NCBI GenBank assembly: GCA_022827245.1
Contig: JAJDTI010000148.1
Coordinates: forward strand, 1 to 64,000
Length of the DNA: 64,000 bases
Direction of reading: 5' to 3'
Source of the DNA: Pseudomonadales bacterium
GTDB lineage: Bacteria > Pseudomonadota > Gammaproteobacteria > Pseudomonadales > Azotimanducaceae
Shown here: positions 17,899 through 25,637 of the stretch, one piece after another
Numbering within the stretch: the first letter of the stretch is position 1
Layout: every line of letters starts with the position of its first letter
The notes under the pieces: model-generated
Told to the model about the DNA's origin: nothing
What the model saw: the letters and a program-made list of their open reading frames with translations, nothing else
The model's database searches: none
Made by a program: the position numbers and the translations under genes

Positions 17899-19002
17899 CT
17901 ATCCGCCGTCGTCGGCCACGGCGCGCGCGACCGCCCGCTCCCAACCCTCTCGTTGAGCACCCAGGATCTCAGCCACCGCGGCGCATCGCAGCCGGTCCCA
18001 CTCGAGACCACTCGCCCGTGCCGCGGACCAGACGCACCCTTCCAGCCAGGCGCGGTCGGCCTCCCGCGCCTCCCTCGATGACAGGGACGCCACCAGTCGA
18101 CGCCCGAGCCGCACGCCGGACGCGGATCCCATCTCTGTTGCCAGTATTGCTTCAATCTGTTCCGCCAGTTCCGCCAACTCGGCCGGCGTCTGCTCGTGGG
18201 CGCGTACCCGGATCCAAAAGCTGCCCGCCTGGTCGCGCTCGATCTTCGCCGCCACGACGCCGCCACCCGCACGGCCCTTGCGCCGCACGAAGACGGTTTC
18301 GCGTGGGACCTCTTCCCGCGGTTCGCGAAACAGCAGATCGTACAGTCGGTCGGCCCCGACCGATCCCGGCTCCAACTGCGCGGCGCGCCGACGGGCCATG
18401 TGTCCACGTGTCCCCTCCGCATACGCGTCCGCGAGGCGATCGGCCGCACGGCCGGTGAACTCGTGCATCACGGGCCTGACCAATCGACCCAGCCAATCCT
18501 CCGCGAACAGGGACGCGGCCGTACGCACCGCACGCGAGACGGTGGCGCGATGGCAGCCCAGCTCCCGCGCCAGCGCGGTCTGGCTCGCGAAGACGCGGGC
18601 GTCGAGCATGGCCTTCCACTGCACGGCGTTCTCGAGCGGCGATACGCCCTCCGACCAGGCGTTCTCCCCATGCATCGCCGCCGCGCACTCCGCGTCCGAA
18701 AACGAGGCTTCCCGGACTTCGGCGCGCCAGGGAACGCCCGCGCGACGACAGGCCTCCAGGCGCCGGACGCCGAAGATCACTTCGACGGCGTGCGTGTCGT
18801 CCGCCGGCAGTCGACGCGCCAGCCCGAGCTGCTGCTGACCGTCCCGCTTGATGGAGTTCGCCAGGGCGTCGAGCGAGATATCGTCCATCCCCGACCGGGC
18901 CCGGTTGTGAAATCGCCAGGGCCGTACCAGCGCGGGATCGAAGGCCTCGACCCGCACCAGTTCAGCGCGGCTGCGCTCGTCTAAGGGACTCTCGTCCGTC
19001 AT
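17899..19002 (-). CDS. ParB/RepB-type partition protein, orphan
   Basis: The 367-residue protein has the plasmid-type ParB layout. Residues about 30-110 hold the ParB N-terminal domain (SLDALANSIKRDGQQQLGLARR, then VIFGVRRLEACRRAGVPWRAEV, corresponding to the GERRLRA box). Next comes HGENAWSEGVSPLENA, matching the ENLQRxDLSPIE box, and a helix-turn-helix SQTALARELGCHRATVSRAV. The C-terminal third is alanine/arginine-rich. ATG 19002 is chosen because GGGAGAG sits just upstream; ATG 19038 is possible. No parA or replication gene is present in the window, and AT-rich islands lie on both sides, suggesting a relic of a plasmid or integrative element. Confidence 0.78.
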   Translation of the reverse strand: MTDESPLDERSRAELVRVEAFDPALVRPWRFHNRARSGMDDISLDALANSIKRDGQQQLGLARRLPADDTHAVEVIFGVRRLEACRRAGVPWRAEVREASFSDAECAAAMHGENAWSEGVSPLENAVQWKAMLDARVFASQTALARELGCHRATVSRAVRTAASLFAEDWLGRLVRPVMHEFTGRAADRLADAYAEGTRGHMARRRAAQLEPGSVGADRLYDLLFREPREEVPRETVFVRRKGRAGGGVVAAKIERDQAGSFWIRVRAHEQTPAELAELAEQIEAILATEMGSASGVRLGRRLVASLSSREAREADRAWLEGCVWSAARASGLEWDRLRCAAVAEILGAQREGWERAVARAVADDGG

Positions 19003-19047
19003 TGGTTCTCTCCCAACCATCATCCTTTTTCCAGACATGCGCTACCC

Positions 19048-19072
19048 GGCGCTGTGTCTCTGACAAAGCGCC
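19048..19072. promoter_or_regulatory. Hairpin in the leader of the parB-like gene
   Basis: GGCGCT-TGTC pairs with GACA-AGCGCC, leaving one internal mismatch and a three-base loop. It lies 46 bases upstream of ATG 19002. No T-run follows on the minus strand, so a structural or regulatory leader element is more likely than a terminator. Confidence 0.4.
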
Positions 19073-19143
19073 TAACGGACCCACGGGCACGCTCTTCGCG
19101 CAGGCGAATCCGTCGACCGGACAGGCCATTCCCGCGAAGCCAA

Positions 19144-19159
19144 GTAGTGCGCGCACTAC
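19144..19159. promoter_or_regulatory. 16-bp perfect palindrome, candidate operator or parS-like site
   Basis: GTAGTGCGCGCACTAC equals its own reverse complement. It lies 140 bases upstream of the parB-like gene and overlaps TACAAT (19157-19162), which could serve as a -10 box for plus-strand transcription. ParB proteins bind perfect palindromes of about this length, but the sequence differs from the common chromosomal parS. Binding by this ParB is inference. Confidence 0.45.
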
Positions 19160-19439
19160 AATAGCAGACCTTTCCTGGGGAATAACAGAAACCACGGGCG
19201 AGCGCAGGTCGTCCGGTGGTGCGTGCCGGGTGCAAGCGTCAGACGCGGATTTGGCGCGGCCAACCAGGCGTTGCACCGGTCCGTGGATTCGGTCTGGGAG
19301 AAGCCGAGGTGAGGACGATGCACGCCGCCTTTGACGTGCGCGAACGCGGCCCCGCAACCGGGGCGCGGGCCGAGGAGCCCTAGTGCAGTGACTTAACGCG
19401 TGCTCGGCGTGCCCGCTGGCAGGATACCCCGAGGAGCCA

Positions 19440-19464
19440 CGCGCCCGCCATGCGGGCGCGTTTT
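19440..19464 (+). terminator. Rho-independent terminator
   Basis: CGCGCCCGC and GCGGGCGCG form a perfect 9-bp stem with a CAT loop, followed directly by TTTT. The T-run is on the plus strand, although both flanking protein genes are on the minus strand. It therefore implies a plus-strand transcript in the preceding gene-free 400 bases. Confidence 0.6.
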
Positions 19465-19549
19465 AACACATTGATTGTTATTATATTTTACTTACAGAGC
19501 GTTGATCTCTCCCCGCCGAGTGCGCGTCCTCGGCGGCCGGGCGTCCCGG

Positions 19550-20419
19550 TCACCGCCCCACGCGCACCGCCAGAATGTCCGACTTCGCACCGTGCAGCAC
19601 CGCGTTCGCGGTGGAACCGAGCAGCAGCGCGAAGCCGTGGCGGCCGTGGGTGCCGACCACCACGAGGTCCGCCGACAGTTCGTCCGCCGCCGCGTGGATC
19701 TCCTCCGCCGGGTGGCCGCGGCGCACGAGGCGCTCCCCCCGGACGTCGAAGCTGTCGGCGAGGCGGTTCACCTGCTGCTCGACCTCCTGTTCGGCCTCGT
19801 GGGCGAAACGCACGGCGGAGTCGCCGTAGGCGGCGATGTCCACGCCGGCGTAGGCGTGCTCAAGCGGCCGGATCACCGAGATGAGCGACACCCGCGCGTT
19901 CGTGAGCGCCGCGACCTGCACGGCGCGTTCGACCACCGCCGCCGCCTCCACCGTCGAGTCGACGGCGACCAGGACCTCGCGGAAGGGCTCCACCTCCTCC
20001 GGAATGTGTACGCAGAGCACGTCGCAGACGGTGCCGTGCAGCACGGCGTTGGCGGTGGAGCCGAGCAGCAGCCGCCAGCCGTGACGGCCGTGCGCGCCCA
20101 TGACGACGAGGTCGGCGCCCTGCTCTTCGGCATAGCGATGGATCTCGTTGGCCGCATGGCCTTCGAGGAGCGTGCGGTGCTCGATGCCGGCCGGTTCGCA
20201 CACGGCCTCGAGCCGCTGGGCCGACTCCTGCAGCACTTTGTCGTGCAGGTCGGCGACCCCCGGAATGGCCACCTCGTCGCTGAAGTAGAGGTAGCCCTCG
20301 TCGACGACGTGTACCGCGGTGACCTCGGCGTCCCGGCAGACCTGCGTCGCGCGGGCGATCACGGTCTCGGCCGCATCGGACACCACGTCCACAGCCACGA
20401 TTGCACGCCTGTACGTCAT
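19550..20419 (-). CDS. Tandem universal stress protein (Usp)
   Basis: A 289-residue protein made of two Usp domains. The first starts MTYRRAIVAVDVVSDA and ends with the ATP-loop pattern GAHGRHGWRLLLGSTANAVL; the second starts FREVLVAVDSTVEA and ends GTHGRHGFALLLGSTANAVL. Both loops keep the G-x2-G-x9-G-(S/T) signature, so both domains probably bind ATP. Such proteins support survival under starvation, oxidative or envelope stress. The start ATG 20419 was chosen because the open frame further upstream is only antisense to the neighbouring reductase. It lies 80 bases downstream of that reductase on the same strand. Confidence 0.9.
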   Translation of the reverse strand: MTYRRAIVAVDVVSDAAETVIARATQVCRDAEVTAVHVVDEGYLYFSDEVAIPGVADLHDKVLQESAQRLEAVCEPAGIEHRTLLEGHAANEIHRYAEEQGADLVVMGAHGRHGWRLLLGSTANAVLHGTVCDVLCVHIPEEVEPFREVLVAVDSTVEAAAVVERAVQVAALTNARVSLISVIRPLEHAYAGVDIAAYGDSAVRFAHEAEQEVEQQVNRLADSFDVRGERLVRRGHPAEEIHAAADELSADLVVVGTHGRHGFALLLGSTANAVLHGAKSDILAVRVGR

Positions 20420-20499
20420 CGTACGACCTCTGCTCGCCGATCTGGCCGCACGATGATAGCGCCCTTTGCCTGGCGCGGGAGGCGAGGCTGCCGGGGAAT

Positions 20500-21468
20500 T
20501 CAGTCCCGCGACGCAGCGCGCCGACGCAACAGTGCGTGCACCAGGTCGATGGTCGGCGTCGGAATGTCGGTGAGCCTGCCGAGTTCCTGCACGGCGCCGA
20601 CGAGCGCGTCGTTCTCGAGCGGGCGGCCCCGTTCGAGGTCCTGCAGCATGGAGGTCCGGTGCGCGCCCACGCGCGCCGCGCCGTCGATGCGGCGGTCCAC
20701 GTCCACGGCGAAACGCACGCCCAGCGCCTCCGCGACGTGCTGCGCCTCGACCATCATGTCCCGCGCGATGCCACGCGTGTCGGGTTCCGTCGCCAGCACG
20801 TCGAGGGTCGCGCCCGTGAGCGCGCTCAGCGGGTTGAAGGCGACGTTGCCCCACAGCTTCACCCAGATCTCGTCCCGGAGCCGCGGACGGACCGGGGCCT
20901 TGATCCCGGCATCCACGCACAGCGCGGCGAAGGCGCGGACCCGATCGGTGCGCGCGCCCGACGGCTCGCCGAGGCTGAACTTGTCGTCCGAGAGGTGGCG
21001 CACGACGCCGGGCTCGACGACCTCGCACGACGGGTAGACGACGCAGCCCAGCGCGCGCTCGGGCCCGATCCCGCGCCAGACGGCGCCACCGGGGTCGACG
21101 CTCTCGACGTGGCGACCCGCGAAGGGAGAGTCGAGGCCGTGGAAGTACCACCAGGGGATGCCGTTGACGGCGCTCACCACGACGGTCTCCGGGCCAAGCA
21201 GCGGCTGGATCGCGTCGACCACGCCGGGGATCGAGTGCGCCTTGAGCGTGATGACGACGTAGTCCTGCGGACCGAGCGTGGCCGGGTCCGAGGTCGCCTC
21301 CGGCCGCGCGGTCAGCCGTTGGCCGCCGATCTCGAGGACGAGGCCCCGCTCGCGCATGGCCGCGAGGTGCGGACCGCGCGCCACGGCCGATACGTCCGCG
21401 CCCGCGCGCGACAACTGCACCGCGAGCAGGCCCCCGATGGCCCCGGCGCCGAACACGCAGACCTTCAT
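20500..21468 (-). CDS. Ketopantoate-reductase-like (ApbA/PanE family) oxidoreductase
   Basis: A 322-residue NADP-dependent reductase of the 2-dehydropantoate 2-reductase family. The N-terminal Rossmann loop is MKVCVFGAGAIGGLLAVQL, the family lysine is in VVITLKAHSIPG, and the C-terminal helical domain contains EIWVKLWGNVAFNPLSALTGA (catalytic Lys and Asn) and SMLQDLERGRPLENDALVGA (Glu/Asp substrate residues). True PanE converts ketopantoate to pantoate for coenzyme A, but paralogues acting on other 2-oxoacids are common, and the context beside an acyl-CoA ligase leaves that open. The start overlaps the ligase stop by four bases, so the two are coupled. Confidence 0.85.
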   Translation of the reverse strand: MKVCVFGAGAIGGLLAVQLSRAGADVSAVARGPHLAAMRERGLVLEIGGQRLTARPEATSDPATLGPQDYVVITLKAHSIPGVVDAIQPLLGPETVVVSAVNGIPWWYFHGLDSPFAGRHVESVDPGGAVWRGIGPERALGCVVYPSCEVVEPGVVRHLSDDKFSLGEPSGARTDRVRAFAALCVDAGIKAPVRPRLRDEIWVKLWGNVAFNPLSALTGATLDVLATEPDTRGIARDMMVEAQHVAEALGVRFAVDVDRRIDGAARVGAHRTSMLQDLERGRPLENDALVGAVQELGRLTDIPTPTIDLVHALLRRRAASRD

Positions 21469-22982
21469 GGCGCGAGCCCGAGCGCCCGCGCGAGGCCGAT
21501 GCGCTGGATCTTGCCGGTCGCGCCCTTGGGAATCTCGTCCACGAACACGATCGTGCGCGGCACCTTGAAGTCCGCGAGACGTTCGGCGGCGAACGCGCGC
21601 AGCGCGGCTTCGTCCGCCGCGCCGTCCGGCGTGCGGACCACCGCGGCGGCGACGTCCTCGCCGAGCCGCGCGTGGGGCAGCGCGAAGGTGCAGACCTGGG
21701 CTACGTCCGGGTGGTCGAGCAGCACGTCGTCCACTTCGAGGGGCGCGACTTTCTCCCCGCCGCGGTTGATGATCTCCTTCAGCCGGCCGGTCACCTTGAC
21801 GTAGCCGTCCGGGTCCAGGTAGCCGAGGTCCCCGGTCCGGAACCACGACCCGTGAAACGCGGTGGCGTCGGCCGCCGGATTGGCGAGGTAGCCGTGCATC
21901 ACGTTGTCGCCGCGAATGACGATCTCCCCCTCCGTCCCCGTCGGCACCACGCCGCCCGTCTCGTCCATGACGGCCACTTCCGGCCCCGCCGCCGGGCCGA
22001 CCATGCCCGGCTTGCGCGGCGCGGGCGGCAACGGGTTGGAACACATCTGGTGCGCCGCCTCGGTCATCGCGTACGCCTCGATGACGGGGGCGTCGAGCCC
22101 TTCCTCGAGGGCCTTCATCACCTGCGCCGGCAACGCTGCGGAAGCGGACCGGACGAACCGCAGGCGCGCCCCGGCCGCACGTTCCCGGTTCCGCGGCAGG
22201 CGGGCGAGGACTGCCTGGTGCATGGTCGGCACCGCGCTGTACCAGGTCGGGTCCGCGTCCGTGAGCCAGGCGAAGAAGCGCAGCGCGTCGAACCCGGGCG
22301 TGCAGTACACGGACCCGCCGCTCCCGAGGCTCGCCAGCACCGGCGCCATGAGCCCGTGGATGTGGAACAGCGGCATGACGTTCAGGCAGACGTCCGACGG
22401 ACCGAGCGCGAGGGTGTGGGCGATGTTGCGGGCGGACGCGCACAGGTTGGCCTGCGTGAGCGGGACCATCTTCGGCCGCGACGTCGTGCCCGACGTGTGC
22501 AGCACGAGCGCCACCGCCTCCGCTTTAGGGGTCGCCGCCTCCGCCTCGCCTTCTCCCTCGCCCCGGAGGTCGAGCGCGAACGCGCCCGCAGCGTCCGACT
22601 CCACCAGCTCGATCACGCGCGTGCCACGCCGCGCGGCGACGTCCCGGGCCACGGTGTCGTCGCCCGCCGCGACGATCAGCGCCGCGGCGTCCAGGTCGGA
22701 CAGGTAGAAGTCGAATTCGCCCGCCTTGTAGGCCGGATTCAAGGGGGCCGCCGCGCACCAGGGGGCGATGCAGGCGAAGGCGCTCGCCATCGCGGGGCCG
22801 TTCGGCAGCACGATCGCGACGCGGTCGGCGGCGCGGACGCCGGCGCCGCGCAGGGCGCGGCCCGTTCCTTCCACCTGGGCCAGGAGGCGCGGGTAGGTGA
22901 GTCCGGTGCGCCCGGGCGCGCGGATGGCCGCGTCCGCGCGCGTCTCCGCGGTGGGGCCGAGGAGATCGAGGAGCGTGGGCAC
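21465..22982 (-). CDS. AMP-dependent acyl-CoA synthetase/ligase
   Basis: A 505-residue adenylate-forming enzyme of the ANL superfamily. The P-loop-like A3 motif is LVLHTSGTTSRPKMVPLTQ, followed by MPLFHIHGL, the A5 region EAYAMTEAAHQM, the A7 region WFRTGDLGYLDPDGYVKVTGR, the hinge with GRLKEIINRGGEKV, and the catalytic lysine in PKGATGKIQRI. It should activate a carboxylic acid as an acyl-AMP and then the CoA thioester. Sequence style resembles oxalate- or medium-chain-type ligases, but the acid is not determinable. Start GTG 22982. It lies 34 bases after the DUF6152 gene and overlaps the reductase start. Confidence 0.9.
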   Translation of the reverse strand: MPTLLDLLGPTAETRADAAIRAPGRTGLTYPRLLAQVEGTGRALRGAGVRAADRVAIVLPNGPAMASAFACIAPWCAAAPLNPAYKAGEFDFYLSDLDAAALIVAAGDDTVARDVAARRGTRVIELVESDAAGAFALDLRGEGEGEAEAATPKAEAVALVLHTSGTTSRPKMVPLTQANLCASARNIAHTLALGPSDVCLNVMPLFHIHGLMAPVLASLGSGGSVYCTPGFDALRFFAWLTDADPTWYSAVPTMHQAVLARLPRNRERAAGARLRFVRSASAALPAQVMKALEEGLDAPVIEAYAMTEAAHQMCSNPLPPAPRKPGMVGPAAGPEVAVMDETGGVVPTGTEGEIVIRGDNVMHGYLANPAADATAFHGSWFRTGDLGYLDPDGYVKVTGRLKEIINRGGEKVAPLEVDDVLLDHPDVAQVCTFALPHARLGEDVAAAVVRTPDGAADEAALRAFAAERLADFKVPRTIVFVDEIPKGATGKIQRIGLARALGLAP

Positions 22983-23016
22983 GCCGGGCGCCGCCGCGTC
23001 CGCGCCGAGGTTCAGA

Positions 23017-23439
23017 TCAGATCGACGGTTCCGTCGGGTCGCGGCCGTCGCGTGGCGCGCCGGTGCCGGACGAACCCACGAAGATCTTGCTGCCGTCCTC
23101 GAAAGTGATGTCCCGGCCGTTGGCGCGCTTCGAACGGTCCTTGCTCTGGTAACCGTCCACGACGATCAGCGTCCCCGGCACCAGCGACGTACGCGTCAGG
23201 CCGCGCCGCAGGAGCGTGTTCGGCGTGCCGCCCTCGACCATCCACACCTCCTTGTCGCCGGCGTCGGTGGTGTGCTCGAGGTGGATCCATGCGTGCGGGT
23301 TGACCCACTCGACCTTCACCACCGGGCCCCGCAGCACGAGCGGCCGGTTGGGATCGAACTCGGCCCCGAACGCGTGGTGGGCCGCCGCCGGCACGGCGGT
23401 CAGCAGTCCCGCCAGGAATATCAAACACTTCGTGCGCAT
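23017..23439 (-). CDS. Exported DUF6152-family protein
   Basis: A 140-residue protein with a clear signal peptide (MRTKCLIFLAGLLTAVPAAA then HHAFGAEFD). The mature part, LVLRGPVVKVEWVNPHAWIHLE through WMVEGGTPNTLLRRGLT and TLIVVDGYQSKD, is the characteristic pattern of DUF6152 periplasmic proteins, an OB-like beta fold of unknown function. It is the third gene of a minus-strand run with the two larger exported proteins at 23465 and 24564. These families are often found together in environmental Proteobacteria, so they probably act as one periplasmic system. Start ATG 23439 gives the signal peptide exactly. Confidence 0.75.
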   Translation of the reverse strand: MRTKCLIFLAGLLTAVPAAAHHAFGAEFDPNRPLVLRGPVVKVEWVNPHAWIHLEHTTDAGDKEVWMVEGGTPNTLLRRGLTRTSLVPGTLIVVDGYQSKDRSKRANGRDITFEDGSKIFVGSSGTGAPRDGRDPTEPSI

Positions 23440-23464
23440 GTTGCTTGCCTCCGCTTTCTCGCAC

Positions 23465-24547
23465 TCACTCGGCGCCGGGCCCGGGGACGTCGGCTTCCAG
23501 AAGACGCGCCCCGCGCATGATGTTGCCGAGCGCGTAGTTCGCCTCGTGACAGGCGTACTCGTATACGTTGCCGTCCGTCGCCGGCCATGGGTACTCGCCG
23601 CTCCAGGGTTCCTCCCACACCGTCGGGTCCTCGACCGTGAAACTGTACAGCAGCGTGTCCGCATCGAGCCGCTGGAAGCGCTCCACGACGTGCAGGTTCT
23701 CCGTGCCCCCGGAGAGGCCGGTCTGGTCGCGGAAGTTGGTGGTGTCCACCACCAGCGTGTCGCCTTCCCAGCGGCCGACGGAGTCACCCATCCACTTGCG
23801 CACGTCGGGCGGGGCATGCTCGCCGCCGATGCGGACGATGCGCGCGTCGTGGACCATCTCGGTGAGGATCATCACGTGGTCCGGGGTCTGCACGATGCGC
23901 TTCACGTTGTTGTAGAGCACCGGCAGCATCGGCGGGCCCGAGGTCGAGCCGAAGCCGAGCAGGCAGCGCTCGCCGAGGGGCCGCATCTCCGGGTCATCGT
24001 AGGGTCCGGCCGGGAGACCCTCCTTGAGCCACCACGCCTCCCCGGTGTTCTCGCGGAACATCGCCCGCCGCGCCATCCTGCGCTCGCGCGCCGCGGGCGT
24101 CATCCCGGGCAGCCTGCCGTTCGGGGGATCCACGATGATGGAGGTGGGGAAGCGGCCTTCGATGGCGATCGTGTCCTCGCCCCGGTCGATCCAGAACGCG
24201 TTGTAGCCGCCGACGTTGCCGGCGGCGCCCGGCGAACCGTCGCCGCCGACCGGAGGGGCTTCCCGGCCCGGGTCCGTATCCTGTTGCGCTTGCGCCATGC
24301 GGTCGCGCTCTTCTGCCGCGATGCGGTCCGCCTCCTCGCGCGACAGGAAGCGGTTGTCCCCGAACATCCGCGGCCGCTCCAGGGGCGTAAGCGTGGCCAC
24401 GTCGTAGTTGCCCGACAGGTCCGGACGGCCGTCCGCCGTGCGGGGGATGTCGTCCGCGCCGGCGGCGGTCCAGCCGAGCAGGCCGAGGCCGACCACGGCC
24501 CAGGCCGTACCTCGCGCCGCGCCGCGTACGTGTTCTCGGGTTCGCAT
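23465..24547 (-). CDS. Exported protein of unknown function (DUF6152-associated)
   Basis: A 360-residue predicted periplasmic protein. The N-terminus is arginine-rich followed by a hydrophobic core ending near WTAAGADD, then IPRTADGRPDLSGNYDVATL. The C-terminal half shows a family pattern also seen in the next gene: DSVGRWEGDTLVVDTTNFRD, a VVERFQRLDADTLLYSF beta region and a closing ACHEANYALGNIMRGAR. The repeated strand pattern suggests a lipocalin-like barrel. No enzyme motif is recognised. A GTG at 24553 is an alternative start. It is separated by 16 bases from the homologous gene upstream and by 25 from DUF6152, so an operon is likely. Confidence 0.65.
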   Translation of the reverse strand: MRTREHVRGAARGTAWAVVGLGLLGWTAAGADDIPRTADGRPDLSGNYDVATLTPLERPRMFGDNRFLSREEADRIAAEERDRMAQAQQDTDPGREAPPVGGDGSPGAAGNVGGYNAFWIDRGEDTIAIEGRFPTSIIVDPPNGRLPGMTPAARERRMARRAMFRENTGEAWWLKEGLPAGPYDDPEMRPLGERCLLGFGSTSGPPMLPVLYNNVKRIVQTPDHVMILTEMVHDARIVRIGGEHAPPDVRKWMGDSVGRWEGDTLVVDTTNFRDQTGLSGGTENLHVVERFQRLDADTLLYSFTVEDPTVWEEPWSGEYPWPATDGNVYEYACHEANYALGNIMRGARLLEADVPGPGAE

Positions 24548-24563
24548 CAGCACTCGACCGCCC

Positions 24564-25418
24564 CTACCGCGGCAGCGGGTTCCGCCGCCACTCGCCGTAC
24601 ATCAGCTCCTCGACGAACTCCACGCAGCGGAAGTCCATCAGGGTCATGTTGGCTTCCTTGCGGCGGTAGAGCGGCATCGAGATCTTCCAGGGGCGCGTGA
24701 ACGTCTCCGCGTCCTCGATGGTCGCCTCGTAGTGCAGGTGGTCCGGACCGGTCGGCGTGTACCGCTCCGTGACCTTCATCTGGCTGCTGTGGTGGTTGCC
24801 GGCCCGGTCGAACCAGGTCTGGTCGTTCAGGCCGGTGACCTCGATCACGAGCGTGTCGCCGTCCCAACTCGCCACGGACTGGCCCATCCAGGTGTCGATG
24901 GGCGCCGGCCCCGGGTCCTCGGTGAAGATGTCGCGCACGGCGCCGGCGTACTGGTAGGCGAAGAAGAGCGTGCTCTCGCCCTGGAAGATCTGGAACGGGT
25001 GCGGCATGTAGTTGGCGCGCGGCACGCCCGGGAGGTAGCACTTCACTTCCGGATCGCGGTTGATCCAGTCGGCCTGGTTCTCGATTTTCTTCGCGAGGGC
25101 CTCCGGCGTGTAAGGGATCTTGCCGCCCTCGACGACCCCCATGCTCGGCGGCACCGAGACGACGGCGCCGAGCTTGTAGGTCTCGAGCGACGGGACCGGA
25201 CCGTGCGGACCGTCGCGCAACTGCAGCGACGCGCGCGCCATGTGCAGCTCGATGTCGTAGTGGGCCTCGTTCAGGGCCTGCCAGATGCCGTTCAGGTCGG
25301 GATGCACCCCACCCGGCCCGCGCGGGGCCACGTACGCATCGCCCTCTTCCGCCAGCGCCGCACCGGGCAGGCACGCGAATAGTGCCAGTGCCGTCCCGGC
25401 AATGAGTCCCTGTCGCAT
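24564..25418 (-). CDS. Exported protein of unknown function, paralogous to its neighbour
   Basis: A 284-residue protein with signal peptide MRQGLIAGTALALFACLPGAALA. It shares the same architecture as the downstream protein: an N-terminal HPDLNGIWQALN segment, MGQSVASWDGDTLVIEVTGLND in the middle and SQMKVTERYTPTGPDHLHYEATIED followed by a CVEFVEELM tail. The pair probably arose by duplication. ATG 25418 is chosen because it starts the signal peptide; the longer open frame extends into the upstream regulatory stretch. It is the first gene of the run leading to DUF6152, acyl-CoA ligase and reductase, with an AT-rich promoter region ahead of it. Confidence 0.65.
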   Translation of the reverse strand: MRQGLIAGTALALFACLPGAALAEEGDAYVAPRGPGGVHPDLNGIWQALNEAHYDIELHMARASLQLRDGPHGPVPSLETYKLGAVVSVPPSMGVVEGGKIPYTPEALAKKIENQADWINRDPEVKCYLPGVPRANYMPHPFQIFQGESTLFFAYQYAGAVRDIFTEDPGPAPIDTWMGQSVASWDGDTLVIEVTGLNDQTWFDRAGNHHSSQMKVTERYTPTGPDHLHYEATIEDAETFTRPWKISMPLYRRKEANMTLMDFRCVEFVEELMYGEWRRNPLPR

Positions 25419-25637
25419 CGGCTTCCCCCCGAAAGATCGCAGCAGCCGCACGGCCGCAACAAGCGCGGATGGCCGCGCCGCAAGCGCGCGAATGCTCGCA
25501 TCACGGTAGTGGAGGGTCAACGGCGGTCAATCCGTCCGCTGGTCCTCACATTCGGCAACCCTGCGGCCGGGCGCCGGGAACCGTTCTGTGTGTGCGATAT
25601 TTGTCTTTTACAATCAATATGTTATAAAGAAATTGAT
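25419..25637 (-). promoter_or_regulatory. AT-rich promoter region of the 25418-20500 operon
   Basis: Bases 25590-25637 are strongly AT-rich. Read on the minus strand they contain TTGATT and TATAAC-like hexamers and the dyad ATTGA-T-TCAAT (around 25632), plus an ATCAAT/ATTGAT inverted pair. This is downstream of the reductase stop and upstream of the first gene of the exported-protein operon, so it likely holds that operon's promoter and operator. Exact -35/-10 positions cannot be fixed by eye. Confidence 0.4.

Larger units (their letters stand above)
19003..19549. other. Gene-free stretch upstream of parB-like gene
   Basis: No supported reading frame. From left to right it holds a strong hairpin in the parB leader (19048-19072), a perfect 16-bp palindrome (19144-19159) overlapping a TACAAT box, about 260 bases of potentially structured plus-strand sequence, a strong terminator (19440-19464) and an AT-rich island (19465-19500). 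TCCTGGGG (19173-19180) can pair with CCCCGAGGA (19427-19435, one bulged base), and GCCCCG/CGGGGC (19349-19364) forms an internal hairpin, so a closed plus-strand RNA of about 270 bases is conceivable. No known RNA family is recognised. Confidence 0.4.

Noticed and set aside
19067-19140. Integron attC site suggested by GCGCCTAAC
   Set aside because: No GTTRRRY partner at a suitable distance and no integron integrase; the hairpin there is explained by a separate dyad.
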